A stretch of 64,000 nt of DNA from Pseudeuparius sepicola. Its lineage: Eukaryota; Arthropoda; Insecta; Coleoptera; Anthribidae. The DNA lies in contig OY987301.1 of assembly GCA_963920635.1 (NCBI GenBank), positions 55,248,560-55,312,559 of the forward strand, given 5' to 3'. This document shows, piece after piece, positions 34,690 through 46,232 of this stretch. Numbering within the stretch: position 1 is the stretch's first letter; every line of letters starts with the position of its first letter. The notes under the pieces are model-generated. The model saw only the letters and a program-made list of their open reading frames with translations, searched no databases and was not told the DNA's origin. The position numbers were made by a program, and so were the translations under genes.

Positions 34690-35495
34690 TGATAAGGAGA
34701 CCAATCTTGATGTTCTTTTGTCCAAGGAGGAAAATCCCCATTGTAGTATTCAACAGTTAAATAGAGATCATGATATTTCTCACACCTCCGTACACAAAAT
34801 CCTAAAAAAGGGAAGTGGCATCCATACAAAATACATTTAGTCCAGGAATTATCTGAAGACGATCCAGACCGGAGGATGCAATTTTGTCAAATTAATTGAT
34901 GGATATGTGTAACAATAATTAATTGCTCTTAAAAAATATTATCTTCGCGGACGATTCTACGTTTACTTTAAATGGAGAAGTTAACCGGCAAAATTGTAGA
35001 TACTGGTCCAAAGAAAACCCTAGATAAATTCGAGAACACCACACCCAATATCCACAAAAGGTGAATGTTTGGGCGGCAATTATTGTTCGGAATAAGATAA
35101 TTGGACCTTACTTTTTCGACGACACTGTAAATGGGGCCAGATATCTCCAATTTCTTCAAAATTATCTTGTACCTACGTTGGTAAGATTATTTCCAAATAT
35201 CAACAACCCTCAAAATTTTGATGAACATTTATGGTATCAACAAGATGGTGCACCACCACATTATGAGGTTGCCGTAAGACGATATCTTGATGTTTCCGAA
35301 TAAATGGATTGGGAGGCGTGGAACTGTTGGCCGCCAAGGTCACCTGACCTCACACCCTTGGATTATTTTCTATGGGGTCATTTCAAAAATGTTGTTCATA
35401 AAAGCAAACCGGATGATATTGCTGATTTGAAGAATAGAATTCGAAGAGAATGCGACAAAATTTCGCGAGACATTATTACCACGGTCCAACAATAA
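34690..35495 (+). pseudogene. Mariner-type (DUF4817/DDE_3) transposase, degenerate
   Basis: Remnants in order: HTH-side fragment near 34740 (DISHTSVHKILKK), a first catalytic region FADDSTFTLNGEVN near 34945, VNVWAAIIVRNKIIGPYFF near 35065, LWYQQDGAPPHYE near 35230 and WPPRSPDLTPLDYFLWGHF near 35335. At least two frameshifts (about 34815 and 34905) and several stops break it. It is the same family as the intact gene at 39342-40418, but clearly diverged. TIRs were not recognised. Confidence 0.8.
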
Positions 35496-35639
35496 TTTCT
35501 TGGCCGTTTAGGATACTGTCAAGCAATAAACGGTTTTCAGTTCGAACAATTATTGAAGTAATAGTGGGTTCACCACACATAACTGAGCGATCATATTCTT
35601 TAGTTAGCATGCTCCAGGAGGTTCGCATGCAGGGTATAT

Positions 35640-36075
35640 GGCGAAATTAATCGATGCTTGATCTTCCTATCCTGAAGAACCCCTGCCGGTCGAGTCCGGG
35701 GGCATTCGAATCGGGTAATCACTTCTTCGTGACGAACTTGATGGTCGCCTGGCGTATGGGGTTGCACTGCCGCCACTTGGCAAGGGGCCTTTGCTGTTGC
35801 CCTTCGTGGGGCGTGGCAGGGGCCCAGCTAAGTCACTACACTCGGTTTCCCAGGGGAGGCAATTGCGGGAGGGCTGCATCTTTTCTGGCGGGAACGGCTT
35901 GCATATGCGATGACCTGTTCTTCATTCTCAGTGTTTTGTGTTAGCGCTGCGCCAAAGCCTTGGTCGTAGGTATCTGTTTGAAGGATAAACGGCTGGCGGA
36001 AATCAGGGCACGATAGTACTAAGGATTCGGTCAGGCTCTGTTTGAGCCGATTGAAGGCGGCTTCTTGTTAATCTC
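35640..36075 (-). pseudogene. Ty3/gypsy RT-RNase H fragment plus unassigned GC-rich tail
   Basis: Minus strand from about 36070 to 35885 reads AFNRLKQSLTESLVLSCPDF, then QTDTYDQGFGAAL and EEQVIAYASRS: the RT thumb and start of RNase H of a gypsy element. Below 35880 the sequence becomes GC-rich and loses similarity that I can recognise. A short fragment with no termini. Confidence 0.6.
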
Positions 36076-36119
36076 CTGTAACGGAATTTCGTGGTGAAAC
36101 TCCGTTACTACATTTGAGT

Positions 36120-37262
36120 TAATTATTATCAGCCTCCGAATGCGTTAACAATGTTTATTTGTTGATAAAATGCGAATTTAGAATTGCTCGAAAATTTGGT
36201 ACTATCAACTCCATATAGCGGCGACTAGAGGTAGCATGCCCACATATCGATTTTTATTGTGACGTAGTGAGTGAGTGAGATTCAGTGCCTGATTTCAAGA
36301 CTCTGTTCAGTGTGCCATCGACGGATTTTTTGAACCAGTGCTACCTTTTTGTGCACTCGTACAGTTCAGATTTACTTGATTCCTGGCGTCCTAAGATCAC
36401 GGACCTAACTTGAGTGTTTTATAATGGAACAAAGCTTCTAAATATCACCTCCCACCAATAATAATAATAAGGTGGTATCAGGTCGCATTTTGATTTCTAT
36501 CCAGTTTTGTCGCCGATCTATATTTTAAATCTTTTCTGTGCATTTATTATGTGCCTTATTTTTGTGAATTCGATTTAAGTTGTATTTTTGTGTTTTCATG
36601 TGAATTACCGGCCTCGTCGAGTTTGGATTTTTTGGGAACGACAGAACAGTTTACAGCTATTTTGAAGGTCGAGGGCAACACGTGGTTGGAAAAATTGCAC
36701 TTCCAATTTCGAGAGCAAGGTTGGGACAAGACGGAAACAGGTAGCAGGTAAGTTTTTTTGAGAATTATCTTTGATAATTTTTACCTGGTTAACTCAAAAA
36801 ACTGCTTACCAAACCCATACCGACCGATTAATCAAACTCAAGAATGCCTTGTAGCTCCCTAGGGTCAATCTGTCACATGCCTTCTCTACACAGAGCAGTC
36901 ATTATCACCTCCATTGACGGGACTGGCGCTGTTATCCAGGAGACCGAGTATAGCGATTCGAGCACCACCTACCGTCCGCTGCAAAAAGTTTCACGGCGAA
37001 ACTCGCTCCTAAATATTCCGCATCGTACACCGTAACCAGAGTTCACTCAGCGCTAGTGTATGATCTACGGAGCGGTAGAAAGCTAGAGAGCGTCCACATC
37101 AAGAATCTGAAGCCTGCCTTGTAACTATGTTATAGTAGCAGAGTGTCCAACGGCGTCCCCGTAGCCTCACACGGCGAAGGCTGCCGGCTTACCTGACCAC
37201 TACCAGAGATGTCTGTTGGAGGTGTGGTCGCCCCGGACATTATACTAACAAGTGTTGCGGCT
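36120..37262 (+). pseudogene. LTR-retrotransposon 5' fragment with gag zinc knuckle
   Basis: TGGTATCAGGTCGC near 36473 could be a primer-binding site following an LTR end. A gag-like frame around 36600-36750 (NTWLEKLHFQFREQGWDK) is followed by disrupted sequence, and near 37205-37255 a CCHC zinc knuckle is clear (CWRCGRPGHYTNKC, spacing C-x2-C-x4-H-x4-C). Frames differ, so it is broken. Right after the knuckle the sequence changes to a Penelope-like element. The LTR and primer site are tentative; the knuckle is solid. Confidence 0.5.
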
Positions 37263-37264
37263 TT

Positions 37265-38240
37265 TTTAACAAACATTTGGTGCTGCCTCCTGTGATAGCC
37301 AACCTATTTACTAAATATTTTTAACAACAAGCTCTTGAATCCGTAGATCTAAAACCAGAAAAAACGGTGAGGATACTCTTTCCGCTTTCCTTCGTAACGC
37401 TAACTCCATACAAGAAAACATTAAGTTTATTATGGAGGTTAAAAAGGACGGTTTCTGTATGTGTTGGTTTCACGGAGGATCGATGGTTCTCTAGGACACG
37501 GTCTACCGGAAACCAACACATACAGAAAGAGGTACCTTAATGGTTTCTCCCATCACCACCCATCCCAAAAATAACCCGTTATTAATTCCTTAGTTTATCG
37601 AGCAATTTTCCTCTCAGAACCTGATAATCTTAATAAAGAACTGCATCATCTTACTAATTTCTACTTGCTAACAGTTATTCTTATCATAGTATCCAGCGCC
37701 CTATTAATAAATTTACTAACTCTAACAAAAATATTAACAAACAAGTAAATGACCCACCGATCACTATGGATTTCCTACCTTATATCCATAAAATATCCGA
37801 TCGATTCTAACTCGACATAATATACAAGATTTTCCACACTCCCTAAATTATTCCAATATTACCGACCGCTTAACGATATTATACCACTTAGTACCGGTGG
37901 TGTATGTCGTGTGCCATGCTCATGTGGACAAGTTTATATTGTAGAAATGGGACGTACTGTATCAAAGAGTGTTATAGAACATTTACGTGAACCGGGCCAT
38001 TCTGCACATGCCTAGCGCTACCTGGACCCAGGGTACCAAGTCTTGCCTTAACGATATTAAAATCCTCTCAAAATCATCCCATCACATTTAAAGAAAAATC
38101 CTTGAATCCATTGAAATCCTTAATCGCCGAACCGCAATCAGGGTTTATTTCTGCATAGTAGTTGGCGCGCGTTTTTCACAAATACACGGCAAAATCAATC
38201 ACTTTAAATCCTATCCTTAATTTTCACGCATTTTGCGTGC
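37265..38240 (+). pseudogene. Penelope-like element: RT C-terminus and GIY-YIG, degenerate
   Basis: RT pieces: LPPVIANLFTKYF near 37285, NSIQENIKFIMEVKKDG near 37400, TVYRKPTHTER near 37500 and SEPDNLNKELHHLTNFY near 37620. GIY-YIG piece: GGVCRVPCSCGQVYIVE near 37895 with RTVSKSVIEHLRE following. The expected YVDD catalytic block between the first two RT pieces is missing, and frames shift several times. A 19-bp inverted copy of the KPTHTER-coding DNA has replaced part of the preceding RT sequence (37451-37469). This copy belongs to a different Penelope subfamily from those at 3.8 and 53.5 kb. Confidence 0.75.
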
Positions 38241-38309
38241 TCCTATAAGTACCATCACAAGTAATAGAATAACCAGTTTCAGTGTAATCCTCACGCCTCA
38301 GGATGTCCT

Positions 38310-38422
38310 GTACAATCGAGGACGAAAGCTTGAAACGAGAAGTTTCGCTGACGCAGGATTCATCCAGAAGAAACTCACATGCATTATATTCTGCTTGTGG
38401 AAGTTTCCAATCAAGAATAAAA
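38310..38422 (+). repeat. Half-copy of the palindromic MITE found at 62941-63326
   Basis: About 110 bp (from ATCGAGGACGAAAGCTTG to GTTTCCAATCAAGA) match one arm of the 63-kb palindromic element with about ten to fifteen differences. The other arm is absent here. The same reading frame is open in both copies, though most differences change residues. Confidence 0.65.
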
Positions 38423-38895
38423 CATGTGGTTATATGAAAATAGAAGTAAGGAAAATATATATTTCTGTAGCTATAGTAGCCATATGGTTATATTACAAAA
38501 TATATTTGGGAATACACCGTAATTTCGACGATTATAGATAAGCGATTAATATAATCGATTATTTCTTTCTGGTTTAGGTTTTCAATATTTATTTAATTAT
38601 TGATGTTTGATTTTGGGCTAGCCTCTTTCGACAATTTGGTCTATGTACTCAGGCGCTAGACTTTTATAGCGGTTTGCTCCGTTTTAGCCAGATAATATTA
38701 ATCAGAGAAAATCAATTCCAAAATTCAGTTGTGGTGTGGGATAGGAGCAAAATTAAATACACAAGGTTTAAAATCTATTGTTTAAACAAACAGATAAATA
38801 CTGACTTAAATGGGTGATCGGACTTGGGAGGCTCTCCTAGGTGGTCTGTAACAAAAAACCAAAACAAAAACAAAAGATGCGCTATTTTCTATATA

Positions 38896-39264
38896 CAGTG
38901 TGACCCATTTGTTTTGGGGTCAGTCTGTAAAAAGTGTATCAATCGTGCGATTTGGCTGATTTTTTTTTTTAAATTGTAGAGCTCGATGAACTGCACATTT
39001 TGAACAAAAATTGCCTGGTTCGCATAAAATCCAAAGCCTACTATGACCGTTTTTATGAGCAAAATTTTAAGAAACCATATTAGCGTTTTTTTTTGAAAAA
39101 ATCTGTGTGCGCCAATGGATTGAGCACCCCTCGAAATGGGTATGTACAAAATTTCATCAAAATATTTCAAGTAATAACGATTTTGTAGAAAAATTAAAAA
39201 TGCAGCCAAGGTACGTCTTTATTTTCAAAAATTCAAAGTTGGCCATGGAAAATAATTGAATTGT
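38896..39264. repeat. Left TIR of the mariner-type element; right TIR 40468-40835
   Basis: About 368 bp, inverse to 40468-40835 with only a homopolymer-length difference noticed. Such long TIRs are unusual for mariner-type elements, whose TIRs are often about 30 bp. Confidence 0.9.
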
Positions 39265-39341
39265 TTACTTTTATTAAGTGTCAAACTGTCTAAATTGAGT
39301 TCAGAAATTGTTTGTGCTCAATACAATTAATTATCATAATT

Positions 39342-40418
39342 ATGGAATATTTAAGCATAAGAGACAAAATAGAAATTGTTCGACTCGTGGGCGACAACGA
39401 GCGCTCGGCAGCAGAAGCTGCGGCCGAATTTAACAATAGACACCCAGGTAGATCAGTGAGTCGAAGTACTGTACAACGTATAAACAATATTTTTGATGAA
39501 ACTGGATCGATTTCTAAAAATTTATTAAAAACTAGGCAAAATGGACGCCGTGGACTTGTTGAAAATAACAATCAAATTCTGCAATACTTTAGTGACAATC
39601 CTCGAAATAGTGTTCGAACGGCTAGTTTAGACCTTCATATACCCAGAGAGAGTATAAGGAGATGTTTGAGACAAAACAAAATAAAACCGTTTAAGCCAAA
39701 ATTTTTGCACACCCTGGAACCAGGAGATGAGGAGAGAAGATTAGAATTTTGCTATTGGCTGCAAGGTGAATATCTCCATAATGGCAACTTTTTAAATGAA
39801 ATTTTATTCACCGACGAAGCCACGTTTACTACAAATGGTGTAGTATCAAGTCAAAACTGCCGTCACTGGTCAGCTGAAAATCCAGAGTTTATAATAAATG
39901 CAAGGAGACAATATTCACAAAAAATTAACGTTTGGTGTGGAATACTACGCGACAGAATAATTGGCCCATTTTTCTTTGAAGGGAATTTGAATGCGGCTGG
40001 CTTCTTGAATTTTCTAGAAATTGAATTTAGAAATGCTTTAGATGAGTTACCATTAAGATACCGTTTAAATTTAAAGTTACAGTTAGATGGCAGTCCTATT
40101 CATAATGCTCGTTTAATCAGAAACTGGCTAGATAATAATTTTGAAAACTGTTGGATAGGGCGAAATAGTAATTTCTGTGAGTGGCCACCGAGATCTCCGG
40201 ACTTAACTCCTTTAGATTTTTTTCTTTGGGGTACACTTAAGCAAAATGTTTATAAGTCAAGACCCCATAATTTACAAGAACTGCAAGCTAGGATAAACCG
40301 TAGTTGTGAGGAAATTACTCCACAGCAAATACGAAATGTAATTTTGAATGTACGCAAGAGGAACGACAAATGCATTGTAGAAAATGGAGGCTTGGTAGAA
40401 GTAAAAAAAATTTTATAA
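39342..40418 (+). CDS. Mariner-type transposase, DUF4817 HTH plus DDE_3, DD37D
   Basis: 358 codons without interruption. I choose ATG at 39342 because the family's usual N-terminus (MEYLSIRDKIEIVRLVGDNE) starts there; 39312 is a non-ATG extension. Residues 5-60 form the DUF4817 helix-turn-helix and about 85-110 the second HTH. Catalytic residues of the RNase H fold are D158 (FTDEATF), D249 (LQLDG) and D287 (SPDLTP), giving 37 residues between the second and third aspartates. It cuts and rejoins the element at TA targets in the nucleus. No stops or frameshifts, so it could be functional. An older, broken paralogue is at 34690-35495. Confidence 0.9.
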   Translation: MEYLSIRDKIEIVRLVGDNERSAAEAAAEFNNRHPGRSVSRSTVQRINNIFDETGSISKNLLKTRQNGRRGLVENNNQILQYFSDNPRNSVRTASLDLHIPRESIRRCLRQNKIKPFKPKFLHTLEPGDEERRLEFCYWLQGEYLHNGNFLNEILFTDEATFTTNGVVSSQNCRHWSAENPEFIINARRQYSQKINVWCGILRDRIIGPFFFEGNLNAAGFLNFLEIEFRNALDELPLRYRLNLKLQLDGSPIHNARLIRNWLDNNFENCWIGRNSNFCEWPPRSPDLTPLDFFLWGTLKQNVYKSRPHNLQELQARINRSCEEITPQQIRNVILNVRKRNDKCIVENGGLVEVKKIL

Positions 40419-40970
40419 TTTTAATTGTTTTTATGTTTTGTGTTTATAAGCATAAGGTTGTATTATTACAATTCAATTATTTTCCATGGCCAACTTTGAA
40501 TTTTTGAAAATAAAGACGTACCTTGGCTGCATTTTTAATTTTTCTACAAAATCGTTATTACTTGAAATATTTTGATGAAATTTTGTACATACCCATTTCG
40601 AGGGGTGCTCAATCCATTGGCGCACACAGATTTTTTCAAAAAAAAACGCTAATATGGTTTCTTAAAATTTTGCTCATAAAAACGGTCATAGTAGGCTTTG
40701 GATTTTATGCGAACCAGGCAATTTTTGTTCAAAATGTGCAGTTCATCGAGCTCTACAATTTAAAAAAAAAATCAGCCAAATCGCACGATTGATACACTTT
40801 TTACAGACTGACCCCAAAACAAATGGGTCACACTGTATATGTAGTATGATGTTAATTATATTTCGTTGATTGTTACATTTGGCAGGAATATGGAGTATGA
40901 GTTTTTATTATTTTTACTGAGATTATATTGTTAGAGATAAAGTATAAAACTCTTTCGTTTTAAATATTTT

Positions 40971-41003
40971 GACGTGCGTTTCGCTTTACAAAAGCTTCGT
41001 CAG
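40971..41003 (-). ncRNA. Hammerhead-ribozyme-like motif
   Basis: Minus strand: CTGACGA (41003-40997), stem II GCTTT/AAAGC (within 40996-40983), GAAA (40982-40979), stem III ACG-CA-CGU, putative cleavage-site C (40971). All core positions fit the hammerhead consensus, with the classical GUC at the cleavage site. No GIY-YIG ORF is adjacent, so it may be the tail of a heavily truncated Penelope-like element. Confidence 0.55.
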
Positions 41004-41652
41004 AAGTGAAGGTACAAACTTAATGCGTTAGAATTTTATACTTGAACAAATCAGAAAAGGGACAAATAAATTGTAAATCTAAAATTAAATTGTAATACCA
41101 GACATAATTTATGAATTTGGAAAAAACAGAGACTATTTATGTGTGAAAGAGGTTTAACAATGTTATTTTTATATTTTAGTATGTTAATTATAAAAGTTTC
41201 AAGCTCAATGTGTAAAATATAAAAAATACCGTTAAATGTATGACTATTTTACTTGTAATATATATTGTTAACCTATGTGGAGTCCGATTTATGTTTCGTG
41301 TGCGTTTACTGGGCGGTTTCTCCAATAAGATGCCAAGTTGCAAAGTGGTCTCGCCCAACTACCTACATAATCGGTTTGCAGGTTTCCACACCACCGATGA
41401 GACACTGTTGCAATGGTGCGTTTACCTACTTTAATTAGGGACTGTTCGCTATAGAATCTATGGAATTTAATTAGTCCAATCTGATTAATAAAAATGTCGG
41501 CCAAGTGAAAATCCACGTTTCATTAAAACTAAACTTAAGAACAGCGGTCCTAAGACTGTGTAGGAGGAGCGTCTAAAGGGATGAGGCAACAAATAAAACA
41601 TAAATTAACAACGTGTTTATACTTGTAACTTATCTTTATCTCTTTGTTTCAG

Positions 41653-41851
41653 TTGAGCGAAGAGTTGGGCTACGTGTTGTACTCAGCGCTAGGCTCCTTC
41701 TACATACCGTCGTGTATAATGGTGTTCGTGTATATACGTATATATTATGCCGCGAAAGCGCGTGCGCGGAGGGGCATCAGGAAACCGCCCCGAAGGCCAG
41801 GCCAAGAAGCGCAAACCAGCTTTACGAATATGCCCATCAACACCAAAAACG
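41653..41851 (+). CDS. Internal exon of an aminergic GPCR (TM5 and start of third intracellular loop)
   Basis: The exon is bounded by a good acceptor (TTTGTTTCAG, exon from 41653) and a donor (GTAAGG after 41851; a second GTAAGT would extend it to 41857). The frame reads LSEELGYVLYSALGSFYIPS and VFVYIRIYYAAKARARRG: transmembrane helix 5 with the Ser and FxxP pattern of biogenic-amine receptors, then a basic loop. The best guess is an octopamine/alpha-adrenergic-like receptor, but serotonin or dopamine classes cannot be excluded from one exon. It should lie in a large plus-strand gene with repeat-filled introns; no other exon was found in the window. This is the only host gene piece that I trust here. 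Confidence 0.75.
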
Positions 41852-44500
41852 GTAAGGGTAAGTTCATAAACATTATTATTTTAGCCAATTTCCATTTCCA
41901 ATGTAAATTTTAAATTTTTGTAAAATTTCCTGTTCAAACCATAAACAAGTCTTTTTACAACACATGTCTAAGTAAAATATCTTATTATTATTTGAAACAA
42001 ATGAACTGCTTGCCGCGTTTTCCAATAGTTTGATTCAACTCTTTAAAAAAGTTCCAAAGCTTCATCAAATTTAAAACCGCCCGCCATATTGGATCTTGTA
42101 AATATGACCAAACCATAATGCTCCAACAAGGTATTCTAGGCGATAAAATGATTCTGTTGGTAATCATATAGATTAAAATTATTTATAGTGGGAAAGTTAT
42201 GCAATTTAAACGCAAAAACTTTCAATGAGTATTTGAAGGGTTATACCAAAAAAATCAAAACAAAAGCTTTCTAAAGATAATAAATCACAACAGAGTAAGT
42301 TTCACTCGCTGGTAAGGAATTTATCATCTTTCTATAATAATTTTAATAAGGATGTACATGGCTGTAATGTTTCCTGTGTCCCTTCTTCACGTTTGTTTGT
42401 ATTTCGATTAAACACTGGTTGGCAGAGCTGGCTCAAGCTTTTGCGGGGCAAGGTACCGCATGGAAGTGAGGGGACCCGACAAGGAATAGTTTGAGCCGGT
42501 ACAATTTTGAAAACGGCGTGTAACGTAACAACGCCGCTGAATATATTTATTCCCAATCGAATCCCAATTTGGTCACCACAATGCGCCGCAGGCAAATTTT
42601 TTCGACATTGATGGAAAATTACTGAAAATGAGTCTTATAGGACACCCCAAAATCAATTAACAAGACAGTGAATATTTAACGCCAGGCCGCGTGCGCCGCA
42701 CCGTCCGCATGCACGTAGAGCCGACCCTACTGGTTGGTATCTACTACTCAGTTTTTTTAGGTTATGGTTCCTACTCTCTTCTAAATGCTAGAGATGGCAA
42801 ATTTTTCTAAGTCTTTTTTACCCTCTCAATTGAATTATAATTGTTGGATGGGTTATGTCTATCTTGACAAAGCTAATAAGAGCAAAGAACTGTCAGAGAC
42901 ATTACCTACATAAGAGATATAAGCTAGAAATTTCTGGGTATTTAATGCAGAAACAATAAATCCAAATTACCTTGCAACGACCTTAAGTAATCCTCATCCC
43001 GAAGGCACGAAAACAAAAATAGTTTACCCCATATTATCTTATTTGAAAGTCCATTACGTCGGCAAAAAGCAAATAGATTTACGAGGGATTCGGTCTAATT
43101 GACACCGACTGGAAAAAATCCGGACAATGCGTGGTCGGCCATGCATCAACATGTCATTATCGATCCGGGTATAGGTATTCATGAACGGCCCGCTGGATGC
43201 GTCTCCCCAAACAAATACGAATTTCCGATTGGAAGAGTGGACGATTATTATTGTGCTCTATTTGATGAGTTTGGTCCGCCCTATAAATGATATCTAACCC
43301 TGGCTGATGGGTTTTCATAATACTTTTCGGAAAATTATAATTTGCACCGGCCAAACTACGTTGAGGGTTGTACATAATGTTAAGTCCTCCTGTGTATTTT
43401 TTTAAATTTCACCTTAAAGCAGGTATCAATAATGGTTTGGGTTTTCATTTTGTTTAAAGTAAAAAACAAATTATTTATTTTAAAATTTGTAGGGTTAGTG
43501 TCAAATTTTCCAGTACTATTTTTCCTAAAATACTCATTTGGCGGATAGGCAGCTGCAAGATTATCGTTCGGGTGATTTCTTTGAAGAATTTGCGCAGTGT
43601 GAGTGCCCCGGATAGTCTATGGAAAGAGGATAGATTGTCGCATGCTCGGGAAGAGGGCCCTCAGTATCATATAGGAGACTCAATAATAGGAGGTGAGTCT
43701 TTTTCATTGCTAATATACTAGGTACTATATATTTGTAACTTCGACTTTTAGGCTCCGTCTGGTTTCTTCGGATTGTTCTGTTTCTCCTGATTCATCTGAT
43801 TACCTGGTTCTTCGTTCGTATACTTCGGAGTCATCTGGATACTTGATGGTACTTCTTCGCGTTGAGATGTTTATGCAACTTGTGTGGAGTCCCCGATGAT
43901 GTGCATGGATGGTGACGTAGGGCCTCTCATCTCGACGTCAAAGTTAAGATTCTAACAACACGCCAGAGTTACCAAACGCCAGGAGTTTCCCGCAGCTCGT
44001 GCCTGGATTCATAAGCCCTTAATTAGTCGAAGACATTAGTTTCACCACGTACTAAAAATTAGAGGTTGTTTCGATGTGTACAATAGAATGCTCCTTGCGC
44101 GCTCAACCTCTACCTCCGGGTTGTCGGGAAAATTCGGACGCAATCGCGGTTCAGGGCTACCTACATTTTTGAGAATTCTATCAATAAAATAAGTTAACGG
44201 GTATCTACAAAAAACATCACTTGATGTTTTCCTGTGGGGCTGCCAAAACAGAGCGCCGAGCATATTAGAGGTTATCTCGATACCTACATTACGTGTTAGA
44301 TCGTTCTATTAGTTTTATTGTTTTTTCGAAAACAGTTGAATATGGGTATTTGAATTTGTTCTCTCTTATTGATGTTACTACACCATGTATTGAAACTGCT
44401 ACCGTTCGTTCGTTAGTTTATTTTGTTTAGTGCCGTTAGTGTTGTTCGGTCAGTAGTATAGCAAAGGGTATTCCAGAATGGAAGTGACGTCACAAGATGA
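41852..44500. other. Probable intron, no gene recognised
   Basis: AT-rich with isolated GC stretches (42420-42580, 43560-43690). A strong donor-like GAG|GTGAGTC at about 43691 follows a GC-richer 130 bp, but no convincing reading frame was seen. A CRE-like GTGACGTCAC occurs at about 44488. Confidence 0.4.
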
Positions 44501-44628
44501 CCGCCAAGAAGGGAAATTTGAAAATGGCCTTGACCCCCACAAACAAATAATTGATAATTACAAATAATTTATAAATTACAAAAAATAGCATGGAAAAACA
44601 GACAATCACGACAACATGAACAAACTTA

Positions 44629-45222
44629 TCATAAATTAAGTAAATAGGCCTTAATTTTAAATTTAAAAGATGTTAAGAGCAATTCCTTAAATTCTGGAGG
44701 TAAATAATTATAAAATTGTGTAGCAGAATAGATAAAACTCTTCCTAAATAATGTGGTTCTGTATCTAGGAATGTGAAGGTAATGGCAATTGCGTAAAGCT
44801 CTACTTGACACAGCTGCACGTTCAACAAAAGGAGTTCTTAAATACGGAGGTGAATTAGTGATCAAAATTTTGTGCACAAATGTTTCCAAATGCTGTGTAT
44901 TTATTTTGTTAATTTATTTTGTCCGACATTCATTTATTTTGTCCGACACAGGATCATACTTCCTCAGGCCAAATATCAACCTACGACATGCATTTAGCAT
45001 CCGTTGGATAAGTGCTTTGCACAAGGAATCTAAGCAAAGCCCATACACCAAGTCACCATGATTGAGCAAAGAGAGAACCATTGTTTCAGCCAAAAGTTCC
45101 TTCAATCGAAAATCCAAGAGCGATCTATTAGCATATAGTAATTTTAAAGCAGCAAAAGATTTTCTTGTGAAGTTATCGATATGTTTATCAAATTTCAAAT
45201 TCTCATCAAAAATAAGCCCCAA
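44629..45222 (-). pseudogene. 3' end of a jockey-like LINE, 5' truncated
   Basis: Minus strand: 45222-44914 carries a C-terminal RT region (LIFDENLKFDKHIDNFTRKSF, then SLLNHGDLVYG), and 44889-44629 carries the tail (IPRYRTTLFRKSFIYSATQF). The two frames are offset near 44900, where a 15-bp tandem duplication (TTTATTTTGTCCGAC twice, about 44917-44947) probably caused the shift. Only the last about 190 codons exist, so no catalytic motif remains. It is a different LINE from the one at 28-30.6 kb. Confidence 0.7.
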
Positions 45223-45307
45223 GTTTTTTTTGAAGGGAACAATATCATGTATGCTCCTGTTAAGTTAACTGGCAACACTGTAACCAGCCACATGCCGGCA
45301 GTCTGTA

Positions 45308-46232
45308 AATACCTCAGACTAAAGATAATATAGACGAAACTTCAAATACAAAACTTTGTGGCCAACATTTCTATGTTTACCAATACAAAACTTTGTTGTC
45401 TTGCCACTTACTCTTTATAGAATTCATTGGAACATTTAAAAACATATTAGAATATAATGGAGAACAAGACGTAGCTTCCCTACGTTGGAATTTTGATTAC
45501 GTTACATAATAATGGGATATTTAAATAAAAATAAGTGTGTAAGATTATACTTTGTTTTTTGTTTTATATATTTTGTGAAAAAACATAACGAAAAGTTGTA
45601 AATTGCGCTGAATCGCACAATTCGGCAATGCCGCTATCGCCGCCGCCACGTTGTAGCCGGTGTTTGTTTAGCCATGTCCGTTTGTTGTCGTGGCGTTTCA
45701 GATACAGTTTCAGATACAGTTTCGTGCGAATTTGTGTCGTTTTCTGTGATCGATAGATTGTTTATTAAGTTGAACTACACAAGGGACATTAAAAAGGGAA
45801 TAGGTACATAAAGTGCTTTGTGTGTGGTATGAGTAATTTACAGAATCGTATAACCTTTCACAGGTAAGTGAAGTCAGTTACAATGAGTTCAGAGGCGTTG
45901 CACCTCCTAGGAAGGAAACTGCCTTACGCATTGTTGTAATTTCTTGTGATTTTTACATGAATTCCACCTCAGAATCCGTATTTCCAGAGTTAAAAATTCA
46001 TTCAAATTAATAAACCATAAATACCTAGGCCCCAATGATATAAATTTTCCTTGTTCTCTTTATTTCTTTAACCATAAAAATATTTTTTTGCATACGCTAC
46101 TGGTGGGCTTTGTCCAACCAGCTGCTCCACTATCACAAGGAATGTTTTGTTTCCGTATTGTATATGCTGGTTGATTACAAGGCCATAAGAAAGGAGAGTC
46201 TATATTATCTTTAGTCTGAGGTAAATACCTAT
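45308..46232. repeat. Inverted repeat pair enclosing about 0.9 kb
   Basis: AAATACCTCAGACTAAAGAT...GAC near 45308-45340 is repeated inversely near 46190-46232. Between them is AT-rich, partly CpG-rich (45630-45690) sequence without ORFs. It could be a TIR element just upstream of, or overlapping, the gypsy LTR region. Confidence 0.5.

Larger units (their letters stand above)
38896..40835 (+). mobile_element. Apparently intact mariner-type element, 1940 bp, 368-bp TIRs, TA target
   Basis: Ends CAGTGTGACC...GGTCACACTG are flanked by TA on both sides (38894-38895 and 40836-40837). TIRs 38896-39264 and 40468-40835 are almost identical, and a complete transposase ORF lies between them. This is what a recently active autonomous IS630-Tc1-mariner element should look like. 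Short ORFs in the TIRs (38889-39209 minus, 40523-40792 plus) are mirror images of one another and not genes. Confidence 0.9.

Noticed and set aside
38889..40792. The mirrored 89/106-codon ORFs in the mariner TIRs
   Set aside because: They are the same TIR sequence read inward from both ends, outside the transposase and without independent support.
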